A stretch of 64,000 bases of DNA from JAQBXX01 sp947085325 (GCA_947085325.1 CAMTVY010000011.1:15895-79894); one strand, 5' to 3'; counted from the first letter of the stretch, positions 7,537 through 16,611 are shown. The notes: generated by a model from the letters alone, not told the origin. Numbers and translations are program-made.

Positions 7537-10116
7537 TTATTCATCTGGGGAATTCGCTACTTCCTGCTCTGCCTGCCCTTCCGGCTCTTCCTCGACATCG
7601 CCGATACGCTCGATGCCGATGAGCTTTTCATTTTCCGACGGGCTGATCAGCTTCACACCCTGCGTGTTGCGTCCGACCTGAGACACTTCACTGACGCGCG
7701 TGCGCACCAGCGTGCCACCGTTGGTAATGAGCATGATCTCGTCGGTCTCAAGCACCCGCACCGCGCCGATCACTGCGCCGTTGCGCTCGGTGGTCTGGAT
7801 CGAAATAACGCCCTGCCCGCCACGCCCGTGCCTGGGGTAATCCTCTATCGGCGTGCGCTTGCCGTAGCCGCGCTCGGTGGCCGTCAGTACCGCGCCTTCA
7901 TCGGCGATAATGAGCGAGATCACGCGCTGCCCTGCGCCCAGGCGGATGCCGCGCACACCACAGGCGGTACGCCCCATGGAGCGTACATCCTGCTCCTCAA
8001 AGCGGATCACCTTGCCGGTGTTGGTAAAGAGCATGATGTCCTGTTTGCCGTCGGTGAGTGCCACGCCGACCAACTGATCGTCGGCGCGCAGATCGAGTGC
8101 GATAATACCGCTCGGGCGTGGGCGCGAAAATTCTACCAGCGGCGTCTTTTTCACGGTGCCCTGCGCTGTCGCCATGAACACATAATGATCTGACGTGAAT
8201 TCGTGCACCGGCAGGATGGCATTGATACGTTCATCCGCCTCCAGCGCCAGCAGGTTGATGATCGGTTTGCCGCGCGCGATACGCCCCGCCTGCGGCAATT
8301 CATACACCTTCATCCAGTACACCTTACCGCGACTGGAGAAACACAAAATGGTGTCGTGCGTGCTGGCGACAAAGAGCTTCTCGACGAAATCCTCGTCACG
8401 CACACTGGTCACTGCCTTGCCGCGACCGCCACGCTTCTGCGCGCGATACAGTGACAAGGGCTGCGACTTCACATAGCCTGCATGCGACAGGGTCACCACT
8501 ACATCCTCAACGTTGATCAGATCCTCCAGGGTAAGATCCTGATGGTCGAGGATGATCTCGGTGCGACGTTTATCGGCATACTGCTCACGTATTTGGGTCA
8601 GCTCGTCATGAATCACCTGCATCAGACGCTCATTACTGGCCAGTACGCCCAGCAGGCGCTCGATGATGCTGAGCAGTTCGCGGTACTCACTGACAATCTT
8701 GTCCTGCTCCAGCCCGGTGAGCCGGTGCAGACGCAAATCGAGTATCGCCTGTGCCTGTACCAGCGTGAGGCGATAACCCTCGGCATCCAGCCCGAACTCC
8801 GGCGCCAGATCGTCGGGGCGTGATGCAGAGGCGCCCGTGCGCGCCAACATGTCGCTCACCGCACCCGGCGCCCAGCGTTGCGACAGCAAGCCTTCACGCG
8901 CCTGCGCGGGATCCGGGGCAGCCTTGATCAACGCAATAACGGCATCGATATTGGCGAGTGCGATCGTAAGGCCTTCGAGGATATGGGCGCGTTCACGCGC
9001 TTTGCGCAACTCATACACGGTACGCCGCGTCACCACCTCACGCCGGTGACGGATAAACAGCTCCAGCGCCTGCTTGAGATTCAGCAAACGCGGCTGCCCA
9101 TCCACCAGCGCCACCATATTGATGCCGAAAACGCTCTGCAGTTGCGTGTGAAGGTACAGGTTATTGAGCAGCACTTCCGCCACTTCGCCGCGCTTCAGGG
9201 TAATGACCATGCGCATGCCGTCTTTGTCGGACTCGTCCCGCAGCTCGGAAATACCCTCGAGCTTCTTCTCCTTGACCAGTTCGGCGATCCTTTCCAGCAG
9301 ACGCGCCTTGTTCACCTGATAGGGCAGTTCGGTGACGATGATGCTCTGCCTGCCGCTGGTCTCGTCGGTCTCGATTTCGGTGCGCCCGCGCACGAACAGG
9401 CGTCCGCGTCCGCTACGGTAGGCCTCGTGAATACCCGCCACACCACTGATGATGCCGGCAGTAGGGAAGTCCGGGCCGGGGATGTACTTCATCAGATCCG
9501 GCACGCTCAGTTCCCGATTTTCGATCAGCGCCAGACAGGCATCGACCACTTCACCCAGATTGTGCGGCGGGATATTGGTCGCCATACCGACCGCGATACC
9601 GCTGGAACCGTTGACCAGCAGGTTGGGGATGCGCGCCGGAAACACCACCGGCTCGCGCTCTGACTCGTCATAGTTGGGGACAAAATCGACCGTTTCCTTG
9701 TCCAGATCGGCCAGCATCTCGTGCGCAATGCGCGACATACGCACTTCGGTGTAGCGCATCGCCGCAGGTGCGTCACCATCCACCGAGCCGAAGTTGCCCT
9801 GCCCGTCCACCAGCATGTAGCGCAGCGAGAACGGCTGCGCCATGCGCACGATGGTGTCATACACCGCAGTATCCCCATGCGGGTGGTATTTACCGATAAC
9901 ATCGCCCACTACGCGCGCCGACTTTTTATACGGCTTGTTCCAGTCGTTGCCCAGCTCGCTCATCGCGTACAAAACGCGGCGGTGCACGGGCTTCAGGCCG
10001 TCGCGCACATCGGGCAGGGCACGGCCCACGATCACGCTCATCGCATAGTCGAGGTACGACTGCTTCATCTCCTCTTCGATGTTGACGGGGAGGACTTCTT
10101 TGGCGAAATCAACCAT
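7537..10116 (-). CDS. gyrA: DNA gyrase subunit A
   Basis: Breakage-reunion subunit of the A2B2 type II topoisomerase that introduces negative supercoils. The 859-residue protein has the N-terminal catalytic domain with the active-site tyrosine in AAMRYTEVRM, the quinolone-pocket segment HPHGDTAVYDTIVRMAQ around residues 80-96, and the C-terminal beta-pinwheel domain with the GyrA box QKRGGRG. The residue equivalent to E. coli Ser83 is threonine, as in Pseudomonas. It heads the serine/aromatic operon, and a promoter candidate lies 78-106 bp upstream. Confidence 0.97.
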   Translation of the reverse strand: MVDFAKEVLPVNIEEEMKQSYLDYAMSVIVGRALPDVRDGLKPVHRRVLYAMSELGNDWNKPYKKSARVVGDVIGKYHPHGDTAVYDTIVRMAQPFSLRYMLVDGQGNFGSVDGDAPAAMRYTEVRMSRIAHEMLADLDKETVDFVPNYDESEREPVVFPARIPNLLVNGSSGIAVGMATNIPPHNLGEVVDACLALIENRELSVPDLMKYIPGPDFPTAGIISGVAGIHEAYRSGRGRLFVRGRTEIETDETSGRQSIIVTELPYQVNKARLLERIAELVKEKKLEGISELRDESDKDGMRMVITLKRGEVAEVLLNNLYLHTQLQSVFGINMVALVDGQPRLLNLKQALELFIRHRREVVTRRTVYELRKARERAHILEGLTIALANIDAVIALIKAAPDPAQAREGLLSQRWAPGAVSDMLARTGASASRPDDLAPEFGLDAEGYRLTLVQAQAILDLRLHRLTGLEQDKIVSEYRELLSIIERLLGVLASNERLMQVIHDELTQIREQYADKRRTEIILDHQDLTLEDLINVEDVVVTLSHAGYVKSQPLSLYRAQKRGGRGKAVTSVRDEDFVEKLFVASTHDTILCFSSRGKVYWMKVYELPQAGRIARGKPIINLLALEADERINAILPVHEFTSDHYVFMATAQGTVKKTPLVEFSRPRPSGIIALDLRADDQLVGVALTDGKQDIMLFTNTGKVIRFEEQDVRSMGRTACGVRGIRLGAGQRVISLIIADEGAVLTATERGYGKRTPIEDYPRHGRGGQGVISIQTTERNGAVIGAVRVLETDEIMLITNGGTLVRTRVSEVSQVGRNTQGVKLISPSENEKLIGIERIGDVEEEPEGQAEQEVANSPDE

Positions 10117-10193
10117 CAGAGAGGTTCTGTTGGGCGTGTGTCGGCGCTGGAAAAATCAAGGTATCAGGCACTGTTTTTGTAAGCGGCTAGGAT

Positions 10194-10222
10194 AGCATAA
10201 ACACCCCCATCCGGCACGTAAA
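10194..10222 (-). promoter_or_regulatory. Candidate sigma-70 promoter of the gyrA operon
   Basis: On the minus strand, TTTACG and TATGCT are separated by 17 bp. The predicted transcript would start near 10187, leaving a 5' leader of about 70 nt before gyrA. It lies in the 126-bp gap between mtnA and gyrA. The assignment rests on spacing and a partial consensus match only. Confidence 0.45.
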
Positions 10223-10242
10223 ATGAGGTCGCGGGCGGGAAC

Positions 10243-11337
10243 TCAGGCACTCGCCAGCGCTGCAATCTTGTGCCTGTCCGGCGCCAGCACCACGCCGCGC
10301 TCCGTCACCAGCGCATCAACCAGCGCCGCCGGTGTGACATCAAACACCGGGTTCCACGCCTCTGCCCCGCCGGCCGCTACCGGCTGGCCCGCGAGCGTCA
10401 GCAGTTCTGCCGCCGCCCGCGTCTCAATGGGGATATCGGCACCGCTGCGCAAGGTCATGTCCAGGGTCGAACAGGGCGCCACCACCATGAACTTCACCCC
10501 ATGATGACGCGCCGCCAGCGCAAGTCCGTAGGTACCAATCTTGTTTGCCACATCGCCATTGGCCGCAATGCGGTCAGCGCCCACCACCACCCAGCTCAAC
10601 TCACCTTGGCGCATCAGCCACGCCGCCGCCCCGTCGGCGATCAGGGTCACCGGAATACCGTCCTGCACCAGCTCCCAGGCGGTGAGCCGCGCACCCTGCA
10701 GCCAGGGCCGGGTCTCGTCGGCATACACCTTCCCGATCTTGCCCGCAGCATGGGCCGCACGGATCACGCCCAAGGCCGTGCCGTAACCGCCCGTAGCCAG
10801 CGAACCGGTATTGCAGTGCGTCAGCACCCCGCCCCCGGCCTCGATCAAAGCCGCACCCAGCTCGCCCATGCGGCGGTTGGCATTGACATCCTCATCGTGG
10901 ATGCGCCGCGCCTCGGCGAGCATGGCCGGACCCGGGTCGCCTGCCACCTCAGCCAGCGCCGCCTGCATGCGCTCCAGCGCCCAAAACAGATTGACCGCCG
11001 TCGGGCGCGAACAGGCCAGCAGTTTGAGATCCGGCTCTATAGCGGCCCGCCAGCGGGCGGGTGAGTCGGCATAGCGCTGCTGCGCCGCCAGCGCCACGCC
11101 ATACGCCGCTGCAATGCCAATGGCAGGCGCGCCGCGCACCGCCATATCGGTGATGGCCTGCGCTACGCTTGCGGCATCGTGGCACACCAGATACGACATG
11201 GCCTGTGGCAGTGCCCGCTGATCCAGCAAACGCAATGCCCCGCCGCGCCATTCCACGGCGCGCACACTATCGGTGTCCTCCAGAGTAGTTATCGAATGCT
11301 TCGATCGGGCGCATGGGTTGTCACTTGACACCATCAT
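10243..11337 (-). CDS. mtnA: S-methyl-5-thioribose-1-phosphate isomerase
   Basis: Converts methylthioribose-1-phosphate to methylthioribulose-1-phosphate in the methionine salvage pathway. The 364-residue protein carries AVRGAPAIGIAAAYG, the active-site cysteine in THCNTGSLATGGYG, and the catalytic aspartate in VVGADRIAANGDVANKIGTY. Upstream on the opposite strand, beyond an OmpA-like gene, lies a methylthioadenosine deaminase gene that would feed the same pathway. The first about 25 residues are poorly conserved, so the exact start is uncertain. Confidence 0.95.
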   Translation of the reverse strand: MMVSSDNPCARSKHSITTLEDTDSVRAVEWRGGALRLLDQRALPQAMSYLVCHDAASVAQAITDMAVRGAPAIGIAAAYGVALAAQQRYADSPARWRAAIEPDLKLLACSRPTAVNLFWALERMQAALAEVAGDPGPAMLAEARRIHDEDVNANRRMGELGAALIEAGGGVLTHCNTGSLATGGYGTALGVIRAAHAAGKIGKVYADETRPWLQGARLTAWELVQDGIPVTLIADGAAAWLMRQGELSWVVVGADRIAANGDVANKIGTYGLALAARHHGVKFMVVAPCSTLDMTLRSGADIPIETRAAAELLTLAGQPVAAGGAEAWNPVFDVTPAALVDALVTERGVVLAPDRHKIAALASA

Positions 11338-11526
11338 TTATCCTCGGATAGCCTCTGTATCTCAAACTGGATAGCCGCAATCAAGATAACCGCTCTATGT
11401 GCGGCAGCGCACAGATACGGCATTCGCGGAGATGTAACCTTATTCCATACTGTTTAGATTATTATATCGTCACAAATATGCACATTTTTGGCACTTATCC
11501 ACAGAGCCAAAAAACCTTGTTGCCCC

Positions 11527-11556
11527 TTGTTGCTATAGAATAATATGCAGTATACT
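11527..11556 (+). promoter_or_regulatory. Candidate promoter of the OmpA-family gene
   Basis: TTGTTG (11527-11532) and TATACT (11551-11556, 5 of 6 consensus bases) are separated by 18 bp in the A+T-rich 293-bp gap between mtnA and the OmpA-family gene. The predicted start near 11563 gives a leader of about 68 nt. The rest of this gap holds nothing else I can identify. Confidence 0.45.
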
Positions 11557-11630
11557 GCTAACTTACAGCTGATCAGTGATAACTATATCAACGAATCTGT
11601 AATAGCTTTTAATAGCGAAGGAGTCCCACC

Positions 11631-12290
11631 ATGAGAACAGCAACCAAGAATTTTTTAATAAGCAGTATTGTGGCCGTGATCTCTCTGGTGGCCACAAATG
11701 GTGCCTTGGCAGGAGGCATCTACAACAATCACGCTTATGTCGTAGACAGCTCCGGCACCCTGGTGCGTGATGGCTCCAACAAGTGCATCCGCACCGGCTC
11801 GTGGAGTGAAGAGCATGCCCTAGTCGAGTGTGGTGATGCCGTAGCTGCAGCCCCGATGGCAGAAAAAACCCCGGAACCAGCACCCGTCGCTGCTGGCCCG
11901 AAACCGGCTGCCATCCACGCCACGCTGCAAACGGATGCCTTCTTCGACTTCGACAAGGCCATACTGAAGCCCGAAGGCAAAGCCAAGCTGGATGATTTCG
12001 TCGCCAAGATGAACGAGCACCCAGAAGTGGACGTGCTGCTTGTCACCGGCCATACTGACCGCATCGGCACCAACAGCTACAACATGAAGCTCTCACAGCG
12101 CCGCGCCGACGCCGTCAAGCACTACCTGGTTGACAAGGGCATCAGCAGCAACCGTATCGAGACGGCTGCCAAAGGTGAAGAAGAGCCTGTCGTAAGCTGT
12201 GATGGCATCAAGGGCCGTACCGCCCTCATCGACTGTCTCGCACCGAACCGTCGCGTTACCGTTGAGACCAAGGTACAGCGCGAGAACTAA
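11631..12290 (+). CDS. OmpA-family outer membrane/peptidoglycan-binding protein
   Basis: A 219-residue protein with a signal peptide (residues 1-27, ending ATNGALA), a short N-terminal region with two cysteines (KCIRTG and ALVECGD), a Pro/Ala linker, and a C-terminal OmpA domain (about 100-216). The domain carries FFDFDKAILKPEGKAKLD and TGHTDRIGTNSYNMKLSQRR, the peptidoglycan-contacting motif. There is no eight-strand beta-barrel, so it probably tethers the outer membrane or a complex to peptidoglycan. GAAGGAG precedes the ATG, and a strong terminator follows, so it is monocistronic. It interrupts a gene order that in Pseudomonas joins mtnA directly to the MTA deaminase gene. Confidence 0.9.
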   Translation: MRTATKNFLISSIVAVISLVATNGALAGGIYNNHAYVVDSSGTLVRDGSNKCIRTGSWSEEHALVECGDAVAAAPMAEKTPEPAPVAAGPKPAAIHATLQTDAFFDFDKAILKPEGKAKLDDFVAKMNEHPEVDVLLVTGHTDRIGTNSYNMKLSQRRADAVKHYLVDKGISSNRIETAAKGEEEPVVSCDGIKGRTALIDCLAPNRRVTVETKVQREN

Positions 12291-12318
12291 AAGCAACCTG
12301 ACCCAAAAGACCCCTACT

Positions 12319-12345
12319 GCCCCGCCTCGTGCGGGGCTTTTTTTT
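12319..12345 (+). terminator. Rho-independent terminator after the OmpA-family gene
   Basis: A perfect 7-bp stem GCCCCGC/GCGGGGC with a 5-nt loop is followed by eight T residues, 29 bp after the stop codon. Confidence 0.92.
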
Positions 12346-12374
12346 ACCTCGAGTCCACGTTACCATCCACCGTC

Positions 12375-13691
12375 ATGCGCACCATTGACCTGCTGATTTA
12401 CGCGCGCTGGATCATTCCGGTAGAGCCGGAAGGTGTCGTTCACAGCGGCCACTGCCTCGCCGTCCATGAAGGCCGTATTCTTGACCTGCTGCCCGCACGC
12501 GAGGCACAGTTACGCTACTCCGCCGCAACCACACTGCATCTCGACGAGCATGCGCTGATCCCCGGCCTCATCAACACCCATACCCATGCAGCCATGTCGC
12601 TGCTGCGCGGCCTGGCCGATGACCTGCCGCTCATGGAGTGGCTGAACCAGCACATCTGGCCCGCAGAAGCTGCCTGGGTCAATCCGCAGTTCATACAGGA
12701 CGGCACCCAGCTCGCCATCGCCGAAATGCTGCGCGGCGGCACCACCTGCTTCAACGACATGTACTTTTTCCCCGATCACACCGCGCGGGTCACTGCGGCC
12801 TGCGGCATGCGCGCGAGCATCGGCCTGATCCTGATCGACTTCCCCACCGCATGGGCGGCCGACGCCGACGAATACCTGCACAAGGGTCTTGAAGTCCATG
12901 ATGCCTTCAAGGATCACCCCCTGATCACCACCACGCTCGCGCCGCATGCACCCTACACGGTGTCGGATGCGCCGCTGGCAAAGATCGTGATGTACGCCGA
13001 CGTGCTCGACCGGCAAATTCACATGCACGTGCATGAAACGCGCGATGAAATCGAGCAAGGCCTTGCCAAATCCCGCGAACGCCCGCTGGCCCGGCTCGCC
13101 CGGCTGGGACTCGTATCTCCCCGCCTGCAGGCGGTGCACATGACACACCTCACCGACGATGAAATCGCGCTGGTCGCCGCAAGCGGCGCGCACGTCGTAC
13201 ACTGCCCGGAATCCAACCTCAAACTCGCCAGCGGCTTCTGCCCACTGGACAAGCTCATCAAGGCCGGCGTCAACGTGGCGCTCGGCACCGACGGCGCCGC
13301 GAGCAACAACGATCTCGACATGTTCAGCGAGATGCGCACCGCCGCACTGCTCGCCAAGGGCGTGAGCGGCGACGCCGTCAGCGTGCCCGCCGCCACCGCG
13401 TTGCGCATGGCCACACTCAATGGCGCGCGGGCGCTGGGGCTGGGCGATATTACCGGCTCGCTGCTGCCCGGCAAGGCCGCCGACATCACGGCGGTACATC
13501 TCGGTGATCTTGAAACGCAACCGCTCTACGACCCTGTGTCGCAACTCGTCTATGCCACCGGCCGCGACAAGGTCACCGATGTGTGGGTAGCGGGGCAGCA
13601 CCTCCTCAAACAGCGCAAGCTCACCACGCTGGATGAAGCTGAACTGATCGCCAAGGCGCACGCTTGGGCGCAGAAAATCCGGCCGATCTAA
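12375..13691 (+). CDS. mtaD: 5-methylthioadenosine/S-adenosylhomocysteine deaminase
   Basis: Amidohydrolase of the TRZ/ATZ family that deaminates methylthioadenosine to methylthioinosine (or SAH to S-inosylhomocysteine). The 438-residue protein shows the metal-binding HxH in NTHTHAAMSLLRG, HMHVHETRDE around residue 217, and GTDGAASNNDLDM around residue 304. mtnA is close by and divergent, so the likely route is MTA to methylthioinosine, phosphorolysis elsewhere, then MtnA. The phosphorylase is not in this window. A preference for MTA over SAH is inferred from that context and from Pseudomonas synteny. Confidence 0.9.
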   Translation: MRTIDLLIYARWIIPVEPEGVVHSGHCLAVHEGRILDLLPAREAQLRYSAATTLHLDEHALIPGLINTHTHAAMSLLRGLADDLPLMEWLNQHIWPAEAAWVNPQFIQDGTQLAIAEMLRGGTTCFNDMYFFPDHTARVTAACGMRASIGLILIDFPTAWAADADEYLHKGLEVHDAFKDHPLITTTLAPHAPYTVSDAPLAKIVMYADVLDRQIHMHVHETRDEIEQGLAKSRERPLARLARLGLVSPRLQAVHMTHLTDDEIALVAASGAHVVHCPESNLKLASGFCPLDKLIKAGVNVALGTDGAASNNDLDMFSEMRTAALLAKGVSGDAVSVPAATALRMATLNGARALGLGDITGSLLPGKAADITAVHLGDLETQPLYDPVSQLVYATGRDKVTDVWVAGQHLLKQRKLTTLDEAELIAKAHAWAQKIRPI

Positions 13692-13719
13692 GCCACCGCA
13701 GCGCGTTCTGCGTTATTCT

Positions 13720-14439
13720 ATGCGTATGACACAGGGCACACACAACGTCGACCCCGCCGAGGTCGCCAAATTCCGCACCCTGGCCGCGCGCTGGTGGGAC
13801 CCGGACAGCGAGCTAAAGACGCTGCACGACATCAACCCACTGCGTGTTGAGTACATCGACACGCGCGCCAAACTTGCCGGCAAAAGAGTGCTGGATGTCG
13901 GCTGCGGCGGCGGCATACTGGCCGAGGCCATGGCGCAACATGGCGCGGTAGTCACCGGCATCGACATGGCCGAAGACGCCCTCAATGTCGCCAGGCTGCA
14001 TCTGCTGGAGTCCGGCATAAAAGTGGACTACCTGCTCGGCACGGCAGAACAATTCGCCGCCGAGCACCCCGCCGCCTTCGATGTCGTCACCTGCATGGAA
14101 CTGCTCGAGCACGTGCCCGACCCCGCCTCCGTAGTGCGTGCCTGCGCCACGCTGGTCAAACCCGGCGGTCAGGTGTTTCTTTCCACCCTCAACCGCACGC
14201 CCAAGGCCTATCTGCTGGCGGTGATCGGTGCGGAGTACGTGCTCAACATGCTGCCGCGCGGCACGCATGATTACGCGCGCTTTATCCGTCCGTCGGAGAT
14301 CGAGGCATGGGCGCGGCATGCCGGGCTGGAACTGCGCGACCTGACCGGCATGACCTACAACCCGCTCACCCGTCGCTACCGTCTGGGGCGCGATATCGAT
14401 GTCAACTATCTGGCCCAGCTCACACGTGGCCACAACTAA
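13720..14439 (+). CDS. ubiG: Ubiquinone biosynthesis O-methyltransferase
   Basis: SAM-dependent methyltransferase that carries out both O-methylations in ubiquinone synthesis, at the inner membrane surface. The 239-residue protein has AKFRTLAARWWDPDSELK at its N-terminus, characteristic of UbiG, SAM motif I VLDVGCGGGILAEAMA around residue 50, and TCMELLEHVPDP around 128. It lies 28 bp after mtaD and overlaps the next gene, so the three are probably co-transcribed. Confidence 0.96.
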   Translation: MRMTQGTHNVDPAEVAKFRTLAARWWDPDSELKTLHDINPLRVEYIDTRAKLAGKRVLDVGCGGGILAEAMAQHGAVVTGIDMAEDALNVARLHLLESGIKVDYLLGTAEQFAAEHPAAFDVVTCMELLEHVPDPASVVRACATLVKPGGQVFLSTLNRTPKAYLLAVIGAEYVLNMLPRGTHDYARFIRPSEIEAWARHAGLELRDLTGMTYNPLTRRYRLGRDIDVNYLAQLTRGHN

Positions 14440-15106
14440 TGGCCTGCGCACCGTCCTGTTTGATCTGGACGGCACGCTCGCCGACACCGCCCCCGACCTC
14501 GCCTTCGCCCTCAACGCCGTGTTGCAGGAGCAGAATCGCGCGCCGCTGCCGTTTGACACCATCCGCCCCATTGTTTCACACGGCGCGACCGCGCTCATTC
14601 GCCTCGGCTTTGACATCGAGCCCGGCACGGCCGCGTTCGAGTCGCTGCGCCTGCGTCTGCTCGACATCTACCGCGAGCATCTGGCGCGGCACACGCGCCT
14701 GTTCCCCGGCATCGAGGAACTGCTGGGCGCCATTGAGCAGCGCGGCATGAACTGGGGCGTGGTGACCAACAAACCCGCGTGGCTCACCGACCCGTTGCTG
14801 GAGCAGCTTGGCCTGTCCGCGCGTGCGGCCTGCGTGGTGAGCGGCGACACCGTGGCCGAGCGCAAGCCGCATCCCGCGCCCATGCTGCACGCCTGCCACC
14901 TTGCAGGGAGCGAGGCACATCAGTGCCTGTATGTCGGCGACGCCGCGCGTGACATCGAGGCCGGCAGGCGCGCGGGCATGAAAACGCTGGTGGCGCTGTT
15001 CGGTTACATCGGTGAAGATGAACAACCGGATAGCTGGGGCGCGGACGGCATGATTGCGCACCCCGCTGAGTTACTCGATTGGATTACTGCACATGGGCGC
15101 CTCTAA
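14426..15106 (+). CDS. HAD-family phosphatase, MupP/phosphoglycolate phosphatase type
   Basis: A 226-residue HAD-IA hydrolase: nucleophile motif VLFDLDGTLADT, then VVTNKP (motif II), KPHPAPM (motif III lysine), and YVGDAARDIEAGRRAG (motif IV). Its place after ubiG matches the Pseudomonas gene known to act as MurNAc-6-phosphate phosphatase (MupP) in peptidoglycan recycling. The family was earlier annotated as phosphoglycolate phosphatase, which would also fit the glycolate genes at 41336. Sequence alone does not decide. The GTG at 14426 overlaps ubiG by 14 bp; an ATG at 14399 is possible. The last residues GRL and the stop codon are encoded by the end of a dispersed palindromic element. Confidence 0.87.
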   Translation: MATTNGLRTVLFDLDGTLADTAPDLAFALNAVLQEQNRAPLPFDTIRPIVSHGATALIRLGFDIEPGTAAFESLRLRLLDIYREHLARHTRLFPGIEELLGAIEQRGMNWGVVTNKPAWLTDPLLEQLGLSARAACVVSGDTVAERKPHPAPMLHACHLAGSEAHQCLYVGDAARDIEAGRRAGMKTLVALFGYIGEDEQPDSWGADGMIAHPAELLDWITAHGRL

Positions 15107-15286
15107 AAATGATGGATTTTGCTTCAAGACAAGGCGCAGCGCAGGCGAGCAGCGGTCGCTCCTGCGCGTCCTGCGCCCGCGACATTCGTACGTCCCTGTA
15201 CAGCACAGCATACACGCCAGTATGTGAGCAGCGGAGACAAGCTGCAACGCAGTATTGAAGCAAAAGACGCATTTTTAGAGATGCCC
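15095..15286. repeat. Palindromic element, long form, copy R1
   Basis: This 192-bp element has inverted ends: GGGCGCCTCTAAAAATG on the left and the complement of GGGCATCTCTAAAAATG on the right. TTTTGCTTCAA is shared by both arms, and there is an inner palindrome around CATACACGCCAGTATGTG. The two arms differ beyond position 17 (A arm TGATGGATTTTG, B arm TGCGTCTTTTG), so the element has a direction; here A to B on the plus strand. Its left end contains the stop codon of the preceding gene, and its right end lies 2 bp before the rmuC start. The long form carries about 52 bp near its centre that the short copies lack. Confidence 0.93.
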
Positions 15287-15288
15287 AT

Positions 15289-16581
15289 ATGACTGAGCCT
15301 GTCTCCACGTTCGCATTGATTGTCATCGTACTGCTCGGCATCGCGGGCGGCGGCGTGGCCGTATATCTCATGATGCAGCGCCGGTTAGGCGAATTAAACA
15401 GAGACAACGCCACACTGAGCGCGCAGCTTGAGGCCGAGCAGCGCAGCGGTGCGGAAAAGATAGCCGCGCTCGAAGCCGCGCGCGCGCAGCTCACGCACAC
15501 CTTCACCGCGCTTGCGAGCGAGGCGCTACGCAGCAACAACGAAGAATTTCTCAAACTGGCGCAGGAGAACCTCAAGCAGTTTCACATCAAGGCGCAAGGT
15601 GATCTGGAGCAAAAGGAAAAATCCATCGAGCAACTGATAAAGCCCATCAAGGAAGCGCTGGAGAAAAACGAACAACAGATTCGCCAGATCGAGCTCGAAC
15701 GCAAGGAATCCTTCGGCTCACTCAGCAAACACCTCGAAACCATGGCGCTCAACCAGCAGTCGCTGCAAAGCGAAACCCGCAACCTGGTGCAGGCCCTGCG
15801 CCGCCCGGAGGTGCGCGGTCAGTGGGGCGAACTCACCCTCAAGCGTCTCGCCGAACTGGCCGGCATGGTGGAGTATTGCGACTTTTTCGAACAGGAACAT
15901 ACGGCCACAGCGGAAGGCGGCATGCGCCCCGACATGATAGTACGCATGCCCGACGGGCGTGAAATCATCGTTGACGTCAAGACACCACTCGATGCCTATT
16001 TAAGCGCCGTCGAAGCTACCGACGATGCCACGCGCGCCGTCCACCTCGAAAGCCATGCACGCAACGTCGTCAAACGCGTGCGCGAACTCGCCGCGAAATC
16101 CTATTGGGAACAGTTCAAGAACGCACCCGACTTTGTCGTGCTGTTCATCCCCGGCGACCAGTTCCTGAACGCCGCGCTCGACATCCAGCGTGACCTCATC
16201 GAAATCGCGCTACGGCAGAAGGTGATACTCGCCACACCCACCAGCTTTGTCGCCCTGCTGCGCGCCGTCGCCTACGGCTGGCGGCAACAGACGCTGGCTG
16301 TGAACGCCGAACGCATCCGCGATGTGGGCGAGGAATTGTACAAACGCCTCGGCGTGTTCGCCGATCACCTGACCAAAGTCGGCAAAAGCCTCAACAGCAG
16401 CGTCGACAGCTACAACGCCGCTGTCGGCTCTTTTGAACGCCAACTCATCCCCGGCGCACGCAAATTCGCGGAAATGGGCGTAGAAACCGGCAAGTTGATT
16501 GAATCGCCGGAGCCACTTGAAAAACAGCCGCGCAGGATGACTATCACGACCAAAAAAGGTAGTGTAAACGATCCTAATTGA
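15289..16581 (+). CDS. rmuC: DNA recombination protein RmuC
   Basis: A 430-residue RmuC-family protein, linked in E. coli to limiting recombination at inverted repeats; the biochemical activity is presumed nucleolytic. It has an N-terminal transmembrane segment (residues 8-28), a coiled coil (about 35-160, rich in Glu, Lys and Gln) and the RmuC core with RRPEVRGQWGELTLKRLAEL and DGREIIVDVKTPLDAYL, which resembles a PD-(D/E)XK site. The bases upstream of the ATG belong to a dispersed palindrome whose terminal TTTTTAGAGA offers the only Shine-Dalgarno-like sequence (7-nt spacing). Confidence 0.92.
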   Translation: MTEPVSTFALIVIVLLGIAGGGVAVYLMMQRRLGELNRDNATLSAQLEAEQRSGAEKIAALEAARAQLTHTFTALASEALRSNNEEFLKLAQENLKQFHIKAQGDLEQKEKSIEQLIKPIKEALEKNEQQIRQIELERKESFGSLSKHLETMALNQQSLQSETRNLVQALRRPEVRGQWGELTLKRLAELAGMVEYCDFFEQEHTATAEGGMRPDMIVRMPDGREIIVDVKTPLDAYLSAVEATDDATRAVHLESHARNVVKRVRELAAKSYWEQFKNAPDFVVLFIPGDQFLNAALDIQRDLIEIALRQKVILATPTSFVALLRAVAYGWRQQTLAVNAERIRDVGEELYKRLGVFADHLTKVGKSLNSSVDSYNAAVGSFERQLIPGARKFAEMGVETGKLIESPEPLEKQPRRMTITTKKGSVNDPN

Positions 16582-16611
16582 TATTAGCCGTCAACAATAG
16601 AAGAACCGCAC

